A stretch of DNA of 64,000 nucleotides from Buchananella hordeovulneris (GCF_001907235.1 NZ_MQVS01000009.1:59123-123122), one strand, 5' to 3'; shown: positions 53,762 to 62,016, counted from the stretch's first letter. Numbers and translations: made by a program. Notes: a model not told the origin generated them from the letters alone.

Positions 53762-53869
53762 GGCGCGACCTGATGGGGGCCGGGCTTGGGGTGAACCCTC
53801 CTGGTCACCCGCGGCTAGCGGGCGGGCGGCCTACAGTGGAGGCCGCACCGTCGACACGAAGGGGAAAGC

Positions 53870-54196
53870 ATGGCCGAGCTCGGGCTGGCACGCCTATACG
53901 AAATCCAGCGGGAAATCCACGCGAAATATGACCACCTGTGGGGCGGACTGCGCCCGGAAGTGGGCAAACAGCAGCTGCTGTGGATGCTCGCCGAAGCAGG
54001 CGAGGTCGCCGACGTGATGAAGAAACAAGGCGACGCCGCCATCACGGAAGCCGGGCCCGCGCGCGCCCACTTCGTGGAGGAGATGTGCGATGTGCTCATG
54101 TACTTCACCGATGTTTTGCTGTGCTACGACGTCAGTCCGCAGGAGTTCACCCAGGCCTACCTTGCCAAGCACGCCCGCAACCTGGAACGGTGGTGA
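53870..54196 (+). CDS. MazG-like nucleotide pyrophosphohydrolase
   Basis: 108 residues, all helical. 'QLLWMLAEAGEVADVMKKQG' followed by 'HFVEEMCDVLMYFTDVLLCYDVS' gives the E-x-x-E..EE-x-x-D metal-binding arrangement of MazG/dUTPase-like enzymes. Such proteins hydrolyse (d)NTPs to monophosphates and protect against aberrant nucleotides. Substrate unknown. Between DUF2087 and an exported nuclease, with no sign of cotranscription. Confidence 0.75.
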   Translation: MAELGLARLYEIQREIHAKYDHLWGGLRPEVGKQQLLWMLAEAGEVADVMKKQGDAAITEAGPARAHFVEEMCDVLMYFTDVLLCYDVSPQEFTQAYLAKHARNLERW

Positions 54197-54432
54197 GCGG
54201 GGGCACCGCCGGGAGGCCGCCCGGGGCGGGGCCGCGGGAACACGCCAGCCACCCCGGGGTGCCCGCCCGAGCGGCGGCCGGGCGGTGATACAGTCGCCTG
54301 GCCGGTGGCCGCCACGGGCTTTGCAAATCGGAGGTCCCGCCCGCGCTGGGCTGCCGCAGGGCGCAGCCGCACACGGCGGCAAGTGCCGGGCCCGCCCGGC
54401 GGCCAACAGCCAAAGAGCGAAAGGACAATTAG

Positions 54433-55992
54433 ATGCAGTTTCGCAAGTTGACGGTGAGCGCGGCCCTGGCCGCGGGCCTGACGCTGGCCGCCGTCGTCCC
54501 GGCGACAGCGGACGAGCCCGCCCCCGGCCCCACCACCGACACCCTCACAGTGGCCACGTTCAACGCCAGCCTCAACCGCGGACGCGCCGGTGAGCTGTTG
54601 GAACACCTCGCCACCGGCGACAACCAGCAGGCCCGCAACGCCGCCGAAACCATCCAGCGCATCAACCCCGACATCATTCTCGTCAACGAATTCGACTACG
54701 ACGCAGACCACCGGGCCGCCGACCTCTTCCGGAAGAACTACCTGGAGGTCAGCCAGAACGGTGCCGCCCCCGTCGAATACCCCTACGTGTGGACCGGGCC
54801 GGTAAACACGGGCGTGCCCTCCGGTTTCGACCTGAACAACGACGGCGAAATCAAGCCCGGTGACGACGCGTGGGGCTTCGGGCTCTTCCCGGGCCAGTAC
54901 GGCTTCGTCGTCTACTCGAAGTATCCGATCCAGGCCGACCAGGTGCGCACGTTCCAGAACTTCCGTTGGCAGGACATGCCGGGGGCGCTACTGCCGCAGC
55001 AGGCCGACGGCAGCCCCTGGTATGCGCCCGAAGAGATCGCCAAGTTCCCGCTGTCGTCGAAGACCCACGCCGACATTCCCGTGGACATCAACGGCACCAT
55101 CGTGCACGTGCTGGCTGCCCACCCCACCCCGCCCGCCTTCGACGGGCCCGAGATCCGCAACCAGAAACGCAACCACGACGAGATCCGCCTGTGGGCCGAC
55201 TACATTTCGGGGGCCGGAACCTACTTGTACGACGACAACGGCAACACCGGTACCCTGCCGTCGGACGCCAACTTCGTGATCCTCGGCGACTACAACGCCG
55301 ACCCCGTCGACGGCAGCTCCTACAACAGCGCCATCCTGCAGCTGCTGCACAACCCGCGGGTGCTGGACCCCAAACCCAGCTCGGCGGGCGGCGCGCAGGA
55401 GAGCGCCCTGCAGGGCGGCGTGAACCCGGACCACAAGGCCGACCCCAAGTACGACACCGCCGACTTCGGTGACGCCCGCACCGGCAACCTGCGGGTCGAC
55501 TACGTGCTGCCCAACCAGGGCGCGGTTGTGGAAGACGCACAGGTGTTCTGGCCGACCCGCGACGACGAACTATTCCGGCTGACCGGCCTCGACAAGGACC
55601 CGAACACCGGCGAGCGCATCCCGTTCCCCACCTCCGACCACCGGGCGGTGTGGATCAAGGTCAAGTTCCCGGCGCAGGCGAGCCCGACGCCGAGCCCCAC
55701 GCCGAGCCCCACCGCGACGGCGACCGCCAGCCCGGCCCCGGCACCGTCGACGGCCCCCTCCAGCCCGCAGGCCCCCGCCCCCACCGCGAGTGTGCCTGCC
55801 CCGCCCGCCGGCCCCGCGCCGTCGGCGAGTCCGACCCGCTCGGTTAGCCCCGCGCCCGCGGCTTCGCCCAGCGGCCAAGCCGCCCCCGGCAGCCTCGCGC
55901 GCACCGGTGTCAACGCTCTCGGCCTGACCGCGGTGGCGGCGGTGCTGTTGGCGGGCGGTGCCCTGCTGCTGGTGCGGCGCCGCCGCAGCTAA
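54433..55992 (+). CDS. Sortase-anchored endonuclease/exonuclease/phosphatase family protein
   Basis: 519 residues. Signal peptide 'LTVSAALAAGLTLAAVVPATA'-like at the start. The EEP fold is complete: 'LTVATFNASLNRG', 'DIILVNEFDYD' (metal-binding Glu), 'VHVLAAHPTPPAFDGPE', 'VILGDYNADPVDG' and 'PTSDHRAVWIKV' (Asp-His pair). A Pro/Thr/Ser linker of 90 residues then spans the wall, and the end is 'LARTG' plus a hydrophobic helix and RRRRS, a sortase signal of the LAxTG (class E) type. Substrate may be extracellular DNA/RNA or a phosphodiester; scavenging is plausible. Confidence 0.88.
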   Translation: MQFRKLTVSAALAAGLTLAAVVPATADEPAPGPTTDTLTVATFNASLNRGRAGELLEHLATGDNQQARNAAETIQRINPDIILVNEFDYDADHRAADLFRKNYLEVSQNGAAPVEYPYVWTGPVNTGVPSGFDLNNDGEIKPGDDAWGFGLFPGQYGFVVYSKYPIQADQVRTFQNFRWQDMPGALLPQQADGSPWYAPEEIAKFPLSSKTHADIPVDINGTIVHVLAAHPTPPAFDGPEIRNQKRNHDEIRLWADYISGAGTYLYDDNGNTGTLPSDANFVILGDYNADPVDGSSYNSAILQLLHNPRVLDPKPSSAGGAQESALQGGVNPDHKADPKYDTADFGDARTGNLRVDYVLPNQGAVVEDAQVFWPTRDDELFRLTGLDKDPNTGERIPFPTSDHRAVWIKVKFPAQASPTPSPTPSPTATATASPAPAPSTAPSSPQAPAPTASVPAPPAGPAPSASPTRSVSPAPAASPSGQAAPGSLARTGVNALGLTAVAAVLLAGGALLLVRRRRS

Positions 55993-56190
55993 CGGTCCGA
56001 GCCTTGATTGGTCCGCCCCCGCCCGTGTGGTGGGGGCGGACCGCTTGTTTCTGCCGTGGGCGGGCGCGGGGCGCGGCCCCGGGGGCCGGATTACTCATTA
56101 CGGCCGTGGGCGGCCACCGCCGAGAGTAACCTGGCTGCTGACGGAGAGGTCAGCGGGGCGCCCTGCCCAGCCGCGCGAGAGGACACGGGT

Positions 56191-56838
56191 ATGCGAGCGG
56201 GAAAGATCGGTGTGGGCTTAGTGGGGCTGTTGACGCTGGTGGCCGGGTGCCAAGCACCTGAGCCCCCACTGGAGGAAAAGCCCGTGCTCTACCTCTACCC
56301 CGAGCGGCCAACACACATTAGCGTCGACCTAGAGTTCGCGGGGCAAGTCACCATCAGCTACCCCCAGGCGGCCGCCAGCGGCCCCGAGTGGACGGTGACG
56401 GCGGAGCCGACGGGCACCCTCACCGACGCGCAGGGCCGTCAATACCCGTACCTGTTCTGGGAAGGGGGCGCCCCCGGGCGATTCTCACAAGACCGCGGCT
56501 TCCTCGTGGCCCGCGCGGAGGTAGTGCCGTTCCTGGAAGACAAGCTCAGCCTGCTCGGCCTCACCGACCAAGAATCCGCCGACTTCATTACCTACTGGGC
56601 GCCGCGCCTCGCCCAAAACGACTACTCCCTCGTCACCTTCGCCACCGACCAGCACTCGCAGCTGGCCAGCTACTCCTTCACCGCCGCCGGGCAGCCCGTA
56701 CAGCCGGAGACATTCGTGCGCGTGTACCTGGTCTACTCGGCGGCCACCAAAGACACGGCGGTGCCCGTCCAGCAGCTGATGCCCGCGCCCCCGCGGACCG
56801 GATTCACCGTCGTCGAATGGGGCGGGCAAGAACAGTAG
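56191..56838 (+). CDS. Conserved hypothetical lipoprotein
   Basis: 215 residues from an ATG. Lipobox 'LVAGC' (Cys about 20). Mature part has the recognisable core 'KPVLYLYPERPTHISVDLEFAGQVTISYPQ', then 'GTLTDAQGRQYPYLFWEGG', a widespread bacterial family of unknown function. Later part: 'FLEDKLSLLGLTDQESADFITYWAPRL'. Lipid-anchored and external. A strong terminator follows. Confidence 0.75.
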   Translation: MRAGKIGVGLVGLLTLVAGCQAPEPPLEEKPVLYLYPERPTHISVDLEFAGQVTISYPQAAASGPEWTVTAEPTGTLTDAQGRQYPYLFWEGGAPGRFSQDRGFLVARAEVVPFLEDKLSLLGLTDQESADFITYWAPRLAQNDYSLVTFATDQHSQLASYSFTAAGQPVQPETFVRVYLVYSAATKDTAVPVQQLMPAPPRTGFTVVEWGGQEQ

Positions 56839-56869
56839 GCGGCCCGCTCGCTTCCCGGGCCGCGCTAAA

Positions 56870-56902
56870 GCGAGACCCCCGAGTGTTACTCGGGGGTCTC
56901 GC
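56870..56902 (+). terminator. Terminator after the lipoprotein gene
   Basis: A perfect 14-bp stem (56870-56883 with 56889-56902), loop tgtta, ends the conserved block just before the mobile region. No T-run. Confidence 0.75.
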
Positions 56903-57475
56903 GCAAGACCAAAGGTGGTCACGATGGATACAAAGCCTGGGGTGGGTGCATAAGCAAGCCGTGTGGGTGCATCTTTGGGTGCAGGTGGGTGCAAAGCCGA
57001 GCCGGGTGGGTGCGCCGCTAGGTGCGGACGGGTTCACATTTCGCGCGAAAACGATTCCGAGGCGCAACGGACCGGATGTCAAATTGGTGAGGTGTAATGA
57101 GAAATTATGGAGTCAGCTTGCCGACCCCGAAGGAACCTATTTATGAGGTAGTAACTGACAACAAGTATTGAATCGCCGTGCGAGGTGTCCCTCGGGACTC
57201 GTTTTTCTGGGCCTCCAGGCGCCATTTTTATCCCGAACACCCTTCACAACACGATAATTTGTGCTGGAACACGTGCCTTGGGATCGGAGCAGATCACCTG
57301 CAGTAAGGTCCGAGTGGATGCAACCGGTGGTTGCGGGAAAAATTTGGTTGCTTTGTGGATTGCAGCCGTCGGGTGGTGGATGTCCCGCGTTCTCACTGGC
57401 AAAGTTGAGGATGAACCGCCGCAAGGGAATGCGATGGCAGTTGTGTCTTCCGCGGCCATAGTGAAAGGAGTTGCT
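56903..57475. other. Scarred intergenic region at the left end of the mobile segment
   Basis: Begins with the 28-bp direct repeat (56906-56933) and several gggtgca motifs. From about 57070 it is AT-richer. A possible 24-codon frame with GAGG upstream (57097-57171, MRNYGVSLPTPKEP start) is not convincing. The rest is non-coding or decayed. Confidence 0.5.
56906..56933. repeat. 28-bp direct repeat, left copy
   Basis: Identical to 58983-59010. After it comes a degenerate gggtgggtgca motif repeated several times to about 57030. Together they look like the end of a mobile element. Confidence 0.85.
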
Positions 57476-57593
57476 ATGTCATTTCGTGAGAACCTTCAGC
57501 ATCTGAGGTCGAGTCGTGGCCTCACCCAGGAGCGTTTGACTGTCCTGCTCGGGGTGTCGCGTCAGGCGATCTCCAAGTGGGACTCGGACCGCG
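57476..57593 (+). pseudogene. 5' fragment of an XRE helix-turn-helix regulator
   Basis: ATG with AAAGGAG five bases upstream; reads 'MSFRENLQHLRSSRGLTQERLTVLLGVSRQAISKWDSDRA', a perfect HTH-3 domain, and then abruptly changes to unrelated sequence. Normal proteins continue with the rest of the helix-turn-helix and a sensor part. The break coincides with the start of a luciferase-like fragment in another frame, indicating recombination. Confidence 0.75.
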
Positions 57594-57707
57594 CGGCGTG
57601 TGCACCACTGGGCTCGCCAGGCCGCCTCTCCGGTGCCCGTGCTCGCAGCAGCGGGTGCGCGCACCAAAAACATCGAGGTCGGCACCGGTGTGATTGATAT
57701 GCGCTAG
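57594..57707 (+). pseudogene. Internal fragment of an LLM-class flavin monooxygenase
   Basis: In a frame other than that of the HTH, codons give 'VHHWARQAASPVPVLAAAGARTKNIEVGTGVIDMR' and a stop. This is the conserved 'ASP-x-P-V-LAAAGART-x-x-I-EVGTGVIDMR' part of luciferase-like monooxygenases; both ends are missing. It is fused to the XRE fragment. Confidence 0.7.
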
Positions 57708-57751
57708 CACATGTCCGAGTCATGACACTCGTGAAGTGTGATGGAAACACT

Positions 57752-57783
57752 GAGACCCCCAGAAGCAGCGCTCCGGGGGTCTC
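57752..57783 (-). terminator. Terminator of the cmtR-efflux operon
   Basis: gagaccccc (57752-57760) pairs with gggggtctc (57775-57783), loop of 14 bases; 24 bases downstream of the transporter's stop on the minus strand. Confidence 0.6.
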
Positions 57784-57806
57784 CGTCATCCTCTCGTGGG
57801 TGGGAA

Positions 57807-58451
57807 TCAGTCGTCGTCGAGGTTCTCCAGGACCTCGAACGGCGACTCGACGTAGCCGCGCCAGGCCTCCAGGCCCTCGCGCACCGCGAGCACCGCCACG
57901 ACCAGCGCCGCGACCGAATCGGCCCACCACCAACCGAACAGGCTGTTGAGGACCAGGCCGACGAACACCGTACCGGACAGATAGACACAGAGGATGAGCT
58001 GCTTGGCGTCGGCCATCACGCTCTTGGAGCCCAGCTCTCGCCCGGTGCGGACCTCGAACCACGCCAGCAGCGGCATGACGAGCAGGCTCAGCGCGGTGAT
58101 GCCGAGGCCCAGCGGGCTGTGGTCGAGGCCCTCCTGGCCGACCAGCGCAAGCACCGCATCGATCGAGACGTAGGCGGCCAGCGCGAAGAAGGCGATGCCG
58201 ATGGCCTTGACGGTGACCTTCTCCCATCGCTCGGGGTTCTTGCGCGTGAACTGCCAGGCGATGGCGGCCGCCGAGAGCACCTCGACGACTGAGTCGAGCC
58301 CGAAGCCGATGAGCGCGGCCGACGAGGCGAGGACGCCCGCCCAGACGGCGACGATGGCCTCGATCACGTTGTAGGTGATCGTGAAGCCGACGATGAAGCG
58401 AACGCGGCGGTGCAGGGTCGCGCGGCGCGCGGTGGTCAGGGCCTCGCTCAC
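57807..58451 (-). CDS. Cation diffusion facilitator-type efflux transporter
   Basis: 214 residues from a GTG ('VSEALTTARRATLHRRVRFI'), overlapping cmtR by four bases. Six helices; CDF-type metal residues 'GFGLDSVVEVLSAA' (helix 2) and 'WWWADSVAALVVAVLAV' (helix 5). The C-terminal cytoplasmic domain of full CDF proteins (about 300 aa) is missing, as in the short cation-transporter group found with CmtR regulators. Likely exports Cd2+/Pb2+/Zn2+ when the repressor is released. Confidence 0.85.
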   Translation of the reverse strand: MSEALTTARRATLHRRVRFIVGFTITYNVIEAIVAVWAGVLASSAALIGFGLDSVVEVLSAAAIAWQFTRKNPERWEKVTVKAIGIAFFALAAYVSIDAVLALVGQEGLDHSPLGLGITALSLLVMPLLAWFEVRTGRELGSKSVMADAKQLILCVYLSGTVFVGLVLNSLFGWWWADSVAALVVAVLAVREGLEAWRGYVESPFEVLENLDDD

Positions 58452-58807
58452 GCCTCCACCCCCGTCCCGCAGCTGCCCGGCACCGTGCACGCAGAGTCCA
58501 CGCACGGCGCATGTTCGTCGACAGCCAGCGTCACGTCCACCAGCGCGACGAGCGCCGCCGCGAGGTGCGGGTCGGCGATCTCATAGCGGGTCTGCCGCCC
58601 CTCGGGCTCGCCGACGACGATCCCGCAGTCGCGCAGGCAGGTCAGGTGGTTCGAGACGTTCGAGCGGGTCAGGTTCAGCTCGCGCGAGAGCACGGCCGGA
58701 TAGCTCGGGCCGTCGAGCAGGGTCATGAGTATCTTGGAGCGCGTCGGGTCGGCCATGGCCCGGCCGAGCCGGTTCATGACGTCGAGGCGCGAAGCAATGG
58801 TCAGCAT
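58448..58807 (-). CDS. cmtR: CmtR-like ArsR/SmtB metal-sensing repressor
   Basis: 119 residues from an ATG. Winged helix 'LSRELNLTRSNVSNHLTCLRDCGIVVGEPEGRQTRYEIADPHLA'. Cysteines C57, C61 and C102 fall at the same positions as the Cd/Pb ligands of Mycobacterium tuberculosis CmtR; extra Cys107 and Cys113 follow. Overlaps the transporter gene. A promoter with a palindromic spacer lies just before the ATG, so it represses its own operon until Cd or Pb binds. Confidence 0.88.
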   Translation of the reverse strand: MLTIASRLDVMNRLGRAMADPTRSKILMTLLDGPSYPAVLSRELNLTRSNVSNHLTCLRDCGIVVGEPEGRQTRYEIADPHLAAALVALVDVTLAVDEHAPCVDSACTVPGSCGTGVEA

Positions 58808-58814
58808 GCACTGA

Positions 58815-58843
58815 ACTATACAGTGCACACTGACCAATGTCCA
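58815..58843 (-). promoter_or_regulatory. cmtR promoter with embedded operator
   Basis: On the minus strand: -35 TGGACA (58838-58843), a 17-base spacer, and -10 TATAGT (58815-58820). The spacer ends with cagtgtgcactg, arms CAGTG/CACTG, placed for direct occlusion by the repressor. The -10 is seven bases from the ATG, so the transcript is nearly leaderless. Confidence 0.7.
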
Positions 58844-58982
58844 GGTGTAAGGGCTGCCGCACGCGCTCCGCGCGCTTGCCTTCGGGAACCGTGGTCACCT
58901 CTTCCGCCACCTCGGCCACTTCGACATCCCGCGACCGCGCCACGTCTCCACCAAGCTCGCAACCCAGCGGACGGACGCGAAG

Positions 58983-59010
58983 AGACCAAAGGTGGTCACG
59001 ATGGATACAA
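58983..59010. repeat. 28-bp direct repeat, right copy
   Basis: Identical to 56906-56933 and again followed by a gggtgggtgca-type series (to about 59050). The copies bracket the XRE/LLM fragments and the cmtR-efflux pair. Confidence 0.85.
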
Positions 59011-59111
59011 GAGCCGGGGTGGGTGCAGGTTGCAGTCGGGTGGGTGCAGGGCATTAGCGACAACGACGAAGCGCCAGGCCAGTGGCGTCTGGAGTGGAGG
59101 ATGAAGATGGT

Positions 59112-59216
59112 CTAGATCGTCGTGCCGTCGTTGAACGTGATGGTGATCGTGCCGTCGGGGTGGATGGTGGCGTGGTCAACGAGGGCTCGCCAGGCTTCGG
59201 GTGTGTAGCTGATTGC
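59112..59216 (-). pseudogene. C-terminal fragment of a large serine recombinase
   Basis: On the minus strand: 'AISYTPEAWRALVDHATIHPDGTITITFNDGTTI' then stop, matching the last residues of resolvase/invertase-type large serine recombinases ('w-r-x-LVDHxTVxxDGxxxFxFxDG'). Nothing of the catalytic domain remains upstream. Evidence that a mobile element once occupied this site. Confidence 0.65.
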
Positions 59217-59458
59217 GGGGTGCTGAGTATGGCGGCAAGGCCTATAACTTCTGCTGCTGTTAGGCGACGCAACGCAGGGAACACAACTGTTAATGGGGGG
59301 AGCATCGAAGCGACATTGGCGCTCCGCCAGGTGCTTTTCACTGGCTCAATGCGGCTGTTGCTAGAGCTACGGAAGCTACGCGAGAGCAATAAAAACATGG
59401 TCCCGGCGACTTTCCTCGTTGCATCAAGACTCTTTGCAGCCAGAGAGGCTCATGGGGA
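59217..59458. other. Decayed DNA between recombinase remnant and ars operon
   Basis: No gene supported. A plus-strand frame runs through here but is antisense and has no ribosome-binding site. Confidence 0.5.
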
Positions 59459-60205
59459 TTACCCTTGGGAGACTGTGCCAAGTAGTTCCTGGACACGTGT
59501 TCTGATCTGGTCAATAATGCCCCGGACTTCTTCGAGTGAACGGTCACTGGGGTCGTCGATCTTCCAATCCTGATAATGGACGCCAGGGAAGAAGGGACAG
59601 GCTTCGCCACACCCCATGGTGACGACCCAGTCAGACGTTTTCACCTGTGCGGGGTCTAGTGGTTTGGGTTGAGAATCGGGTTGGAGGCCAATCTCGGCGA
59701 GAGCCTCAACGACGACAGGATGAACTGCATCAGCAGGCTCGGATCCTGCCGACAGAATCGTCACACCTTCTGGCGCAAGCTGCTTAGCTAACGCTGCAGC
59801 AATCTGGGAACGCCCAGCATTTTGCCGGCAGGCGAACAAGATTGTGGTTTCTGAGGTTGTGTCACTGACATTCATGGCGACTCCTGACTCAAGGTTTTCA
59901 AGAAGATTGTGATCAAAGCTTGGATGGAGCGTGAAGTACGCCCATTTCCCTCGCTTCTGTCTTTCGAGAACCCCTGCTTTGACCAGCTTGCCTAAATGAT
60001 GGGAGATTGTCGACTGGCTCATGCCGAAGGCTTCAGGGAAGTTGCATGCACACACTGGGGACGGTGCAGCCTGCTTGACCATCAAAGCTAGCTGCAGCCG
60101 GGTGATATCACCCAATGCCTTGAACTGCTCCACCCGAGCTTCAAGCGGCATTGACGGCGAGGTCACCTCGCCCACAGGGCAAGCGCACAGGTAACTATCG
60201 TTCAC
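59459..60205 (-). CDS. ArsR-ArsC fusion: arsenic repressor joined to arsenate reductase
   Basis: 248 residues from a GTG. Residues 1-107 are an ArsR: 'LEARVEQFKALGDITRLQLALMVKQA', the Cys pair in 'SPVCACNF' for As(III), and the helix-turn-helix 'MSQSTISHHLGKLVKAGVLERQKRGKWAYF'. Residues 115-248 are a thioredoxin-coupled/LMW-PTP-type ArsC: P-loop 'FACRQNAGRSQ' (C-x5-R), resolving Cys region 'MGCGEACPFFPG' and 'DWKIDDPSDRSL'. The two activities in one polypeptide are contiguous with no stop between them. Divergent from arsD, with a shared operator region. Confidence 0.85.
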   Translation of the reverse strand: MNDSYLCACPVGEVTSPSMPLEARVEQFKALGDITRLQLALMVKQAAPSPVCACNFPEAFGMSQSTISHHLGKLVKAGVLERQKRGKWAYFTLHPSFDHNLLENLESGVAMNVSDTTSETTILFACRQNAGRSQIAAALAKQLAPEGVTILSAGSEPADAVHPVVVEALAEIGLQPDSQPKPLDPAQVKTSDWVVTMGCGEACPFFPGVHYQDWKIDDPSDRSLEEVRGIIDQIRTRVQELLGTVSQG

Positions 60206-60224
60206 CCTTCCAGTATGCCACACA

Positions 60225-60278
60225 TTGACAACTTTCGATATGTAGGTGTAGCATCCAACGTATCGACAATCATCGATA
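60225..60278 (+). promoter_or_regulatory. Promoter and ArsR operator between arsRC and arsD
   Basis: -35 TTGACA (60225-60230), 18-base spacer, -10 TAGCAT (60249-60254). Downstream lies a perfect 18-bp palindrome tatcga-caatca-tcgata (60261-60278), and a half-site tcgatatg occurs in the spacer. Suits repression by the ArsR part in both directions. Confidence 0.65.
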
Positions 60279-60297
60279 TGACATGTGGAGGTAAGAG

Positions 60298-60699
60298 ATG
60301 GCCAAGATCGACATCTTTGATCCGGCGATGTGCTGTTCGTCGGGTGTATGCGGAGAAAACGTTGACCAGGAAGTCGTTGATGCGGCGGCAGCTGTGAGCG
60401 CTGCACGGAAGGAGGGACTGGACGTGGTGCGGCACAACTTGGCCAGCGCCCCGTTGGACTTCGCATCCACTCCGGTTGTACGCGACCTGCTTGAGTCCGA
60501 AGGGGCCGATTCTCTTCCCGTGGTGGTGATTAACGGCGAGATCGTCCTCAAGGGCGTGTATCCCACCCTGGCGCAATTGCGTGCGTGGGCGCGTCGGGAT
60601 TCTGCGGGCAGCCTCGATTCTCAGGTTGCACGTGACGGCAGATCGGAGCTTCCAGTGGCAAGCTCGTCGTGTTGCGGAGGTGCTTCGGGATGCTGTTGA
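60298..60699 (+). CDS. arsD: ArsD arsenic metallochaperone
   Basis: 133 residues from an ATG with GGAGG nearby. 'MAKIDIFDPAMCCSSGVCG' carries the As(III) ligands C12, C13, C18; the C-terminal pairs CC (125-126) and CC (132-133) are also present. ArsD hands As(III) to the ArsA ATPase and weakly regulates. It overlaps the next gene by ten bases, so ArsA was its partner before truncation. Confidence 0.9.
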   Translation: MAKIDIFDPAMCCSSGVCGENVDQEVVDAAAAVSAARKEGLDVVRHNLASAPLDFASTPVVRDLLESEGADSLPVVVINGEIVLKGVYPTLAQLRAWARRDSAGSLDSQVARDGRSELPVASSSCCGGASGCC

Positions 60700-61292
60700 A
60701 CCAGTGGCCACCAACAACAAAGTTTCTGATGTTCACCGGCAAGGGTGGGGTCGGTAAGACGACGGTGTCATGCGCTACCGCTCTTTCACTTGCTACGCAA
60801 GGGCGCAAAGTCTTGCTGGTGTCGACAGATCCGGCATCAAATGTTGCGCAGGTTTTCGGACAATCCATTGGACCTGAAATTACTGCGCTAGGTGACGTTG
60901 TCGCCAGGGAGATGGGGGTGGAGGTCAGGCTCGATGCGATCGAGATCGACCCGAACATGGAGGCAGAAAAGTACCGCGAGTCGATTCTTGCGCCAGTTCG
61001 TCATCTTCTGCCGCCCGAGGTGTTGCGCGAGTCCGAGGAGACGCTCTCTGGCTCATGCACGGTGGAGGTCGCTTCATTCAACAGATTTGTTGACTTCCTC
61101 GTCTCCCCAAACATTGTCGATGCTTACGATCACATTGTTTTCGACACCGTACCCACAGGCCATACGCTTCGGCTGCTCGCACTGCCGGGTGACTGGTCGT
61201 CTTTCATAGAGCGGGTGACGGGAATCGAACCCGCGCTACCAGCTTGGGAAGCTGGAGTTCTACCATTGAACTACACCCGCGCGCCGCGTTAG
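60690..61292 (+). pseudogene. arsA: ArsA ATPase, truncated at the tRNA-Gly gene
   Basis: The frame starts at an ATG with GGAGG upstream and reads the first 173 residues of ArsA: P-loop 'GKGGVGKTTVSCATALSLA', 'LVSTDPASNVAQVFG', 'DHIVFDTVPTGHTLRLLALPGDWSSFIE'. It then runs into the reverse strand of tRNA-Gly (from 61210) and ends shortly after. Full ArsA needs about 580 residues (two ATPase halves), and ArsB/Acr3 is missing too. So the arsenic operon is broken at the 3' end of the tRNA. Confidence 0.85.
61210..61280 (-). tRNA. tRNA-Gly (anticodon CCC)
   Basis: On the minus strand it begins GCGGGTGTAGTTCAATGG, anticodon loop cttcccaag (CCC), T-arm cgggttcgattcccg, acceptor CACCCGC-T. The three bases after the discriminator read CTA instead of CCA, so the CCA end is not encoded intact. 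Its 3' end touches the truncated arsA. Confidence 0.93.
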
Positions 61293-61431
61293 CGTGCCCG
61301 CAGATCATATCCCTAACCCCCACCCCTAACGCAACTCGGGCTCGCCCCGGCCGGGCAGCGTCGGCGTCGGCGGCCAAAATCCGGCCCCAAGTTCCCAGGT
61401 GCCACCCCGACAGGGCTGGCACAATCTACGC

Positions 61432-62016
61432 GTGCTGCTCTCAGACCGTGACATACATGCCCGCGTAGCCGCCGGCAGCATCGCCCTGGACCCCTGGGAC
61501 CCCGAAATGGTGCAGCCCTCCAGCGTCGATGTGCGCCTCGACCGCTACTTCCGGCTCTTCGACAACCACCGCTACAGCGTCATCGACCCGTCCGCGGACC
61601 AAAGCGAACTCACGCACCTGGTCGAAGTCGACCCCGACAAGCCCTTCGTGCTCCACCCCGGCGAATTTGTGCTTGGTGCCACCTACGAGCTCGTCACCCT
61701 TGGCGACGACGTCGCCGCCCGCCTCGAAGGCAAAAGCTCCCTCGGGCGCCTCGGGCTGCTGACCCACTCCACCGCCGGTTTCATCGACCCGGGCTTCACC
61801 GGCCACATCACCCTCGAACTTTCCAACACCGCCACCATGCCGATTCTGCTGTGGCCCGGCATGAAGGTGGGCCAGCTCTGCTTCTTCCAGCTCTCCTCGC
61901 CCGCCGCCGCTGCTTACGGCTCCGGGGCGCGCGGCTCGCGCTACCAAGGGCAACGCGGCCCCACCGCTTCTCGCTCCCACCTCTCATTTACCCGCGCCAG
62001 CTTCGAAGGACGCTAA
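61432..62016 (+). CDS. dcd: dCTP deaminase
   Basis: 194 residues from a GTG. Signature pieces: '[42 protein letters not shown]', '[15 protein letters not shown]', '[37 protein letters not shown]' and '[12 protein letters not shown]'. It makes dUTP (or, in the bifunctional actinobacterial form, dUMP) from dCTP. Overlaps the next gene by TAATG. The upstream cacaat close to the GTG suggests a nearly leaderless mRNA. Confidence 0.96.
   Translation: MLLSDRDIHARVAAGSIALDPWDPEMVQPSSVDVRLDRYFRLFDNHRYSVIDPSADQSELTHLVEVDPDKPFVLHPGEFVLGATYELVTLGDDVAARLEGKSSLGRLGLLTHSTAGFIDPGFTGHITLELSNTATMPILLWPGMKVGQLCFFQLSSPAAAAYGSGARGSRYQGQRGPTASRSHLSFTRASFEGR

Noticed and set aside
57097..57171. 24-codon frame as a bacteriocin-like precursor
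   Set aside because: It has a modest GAGG upstream but no modification or export genes nearby and lies in decayed mobile DNA.
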